64,000 nt of DNA from contig NZ_JACHHY010000018.1 of the NCBI RefSeq assembly GCF_014202905.1, positions 1 to 64,000 on the forward strand, written 5' to 3'. The translations under genes and the position numbers were made by a program. How positions within the stretch are numbered: the stretch's first letter is position 1; the number at the start of each line of letters is the position of its first letter. Shown piece by piece: positions 63,607 to 64,000 of this stretch. The notes below the pieces were generated by a model. That model was not told the origin of the DNA, searched no databases, and saw nothing but the letters and a program-made list of their open reading frames with translations. The DNA is from Chitinivorax tropicus. GTDB lineage: Bacteria; Pseudomonadota; Gammaproteobacteria; Burkholderiales; SCOH01.

Positions 63607-64000
63607 TCAGCCGCTCACCGCGCCAACACGATGCCCTTTGGGGTAGAACTTCACTGATTGCACGCCCGGTTTCAGCAGGGGCTCGACGCCGTCCGGGCTA
63701 GGCCCGAACACTTCCATGGCCTCATCCATGTCACGCACGGGTGGCTCGACCAGTGGCTTGGGCTCTACCGTGGTCAACATCCGCAAGGCGCCGAACACGC
63801 AGTGATAAGGGCTGCCATTGGCTTGCAGCTTGTCGCCGATCAGCGCCAGCACATGAATGGCATCCCCCAGCAAGCGCTCAGCGTCTTCCGCAGGCAGCTG
63901 AGACAGGAACTCCAGAAACAGCGGAACATAGTCTGGCAGCTCATCTGGCGTCATCAACAGGCCATGACGTTTGTATTCCTGCAGCAGATCGACCATGGCC
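63607..64000 (-). CDS. narJ: Nitrate reductase assembly chaperone NarJ (5' end beyond window)
   Basis: Cytoplasmic chaperone for insertion of the molybdenum cofactor into NarG. Only the C-terminal 131 or so codons are inside the window; the reading frame runs off the right edge without a start. The helical content and the stretch PDYVPLFLEFLSQLP match the NarJ/TorD family. It precedes narI by 19 bases. Confidence 0.88.
   Translation of the reverse strand, partial: AMVDLLQEYKRHGLLMTPDELPDYVPLFLEFLSQLPAEDAERLLGDAIHVLALIGDKLQANGSPYHCVFGALRMLTTVEPKPLVEPPVRDMDEAMEVFGPSPDGVEPLLKPGVQSVKFYPKGHRVGAVSG

Noticed and set aside
1-64000. CRISPR arrays, insertion sequences or prophage genes
   Set aside because: No regularly spaced repeats, no transposase or integrase ORFs and no phage structural genes were seen.

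Overview
The window reads as a chromosome segment of a betaproteobacterium. Four things point there: the housekeeping order rpsB-tsf-pyrH-frr-uppS-cdsA-dxr-rseP-bamA-skp-lpxD-fabZ-lpxA-lpxB-rnhB with map-glnD divergent, a type II secretion cluster, a nar operon tail, and an exosortase B (XrtB/EpsH-type) exopolysaccharide locus of the kind known from methylotrophic and related Betaproteobacteria. The genus cannot be fixed from the sequence alone. No phage, insertion sequence or CRISPR array was seen.

Layout. 1-449: no gene recognised; several nested inverted repeats and the gspE terminator. 450-4909: gspC-gspD-gspE, read leftward from a good promoter. 5486-5890: four tRNA genes in the order Val-Asp-Val-Asp. 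6088-12543: a Tat-exported PhoD-type phosphatase, then ybbA-ybbP (ABC transporter) with a coupled unknown gene, divergent from tesA. 12747-15205: two tandem PstS-like periplasmic proteins without pstCAB. 15724-18899: a small secreted Gly/Tyr/Arg-repeat protein, a SpoU/TrmH-family RNA methyltransferase and a secreted CocE/Xaa-Pro-type hydrolase. 19249-23404: motA-motB followed by a membrane-anchored methyltransferase and an HDOD protein. 23642-37849: the envelope and translation operon series. 38111-41495: map and glnD on the plus strand.

41567-59832 is the main accessory block. All of its genes are on the minus strand, and together they form a Wzx/Wzy-type exopolysaccharide assembly line with exosortase parts. 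EpsD (prolyl isomerase lipoprotein), EpsE (outer-membrane export), EpsF (chain length) and EpsG (cognate kinase-like ATPase) come first. Exosortase B, EpsI, two GT4 glycosyltransferases, a flippase, an O-antigen-ligase/polymerase-like protein and a secreted heparinase-II/III-like lyase follow. A WecG/TagA transferase, the initiating polyprenyl-P sugar transferase, a CAAX-protease-related protein and EpsL end the block. A small PEP-CTERM protein, the expected substrate class for the exosortase, sits immediately upstream. The EpsG P-loop is degenerate.

59833-60763 is a long AT-rich non-coding stretch. 60764-64000 holds a class II glutamine amidotransferase on the plus strand. Convergent to it on the minus strand lies a nar operon tail: narJ (cut by the window edge), narI, a parvulin-type PpiC protein and a 109-residue unknown protein with a strong ribosome-binding site.
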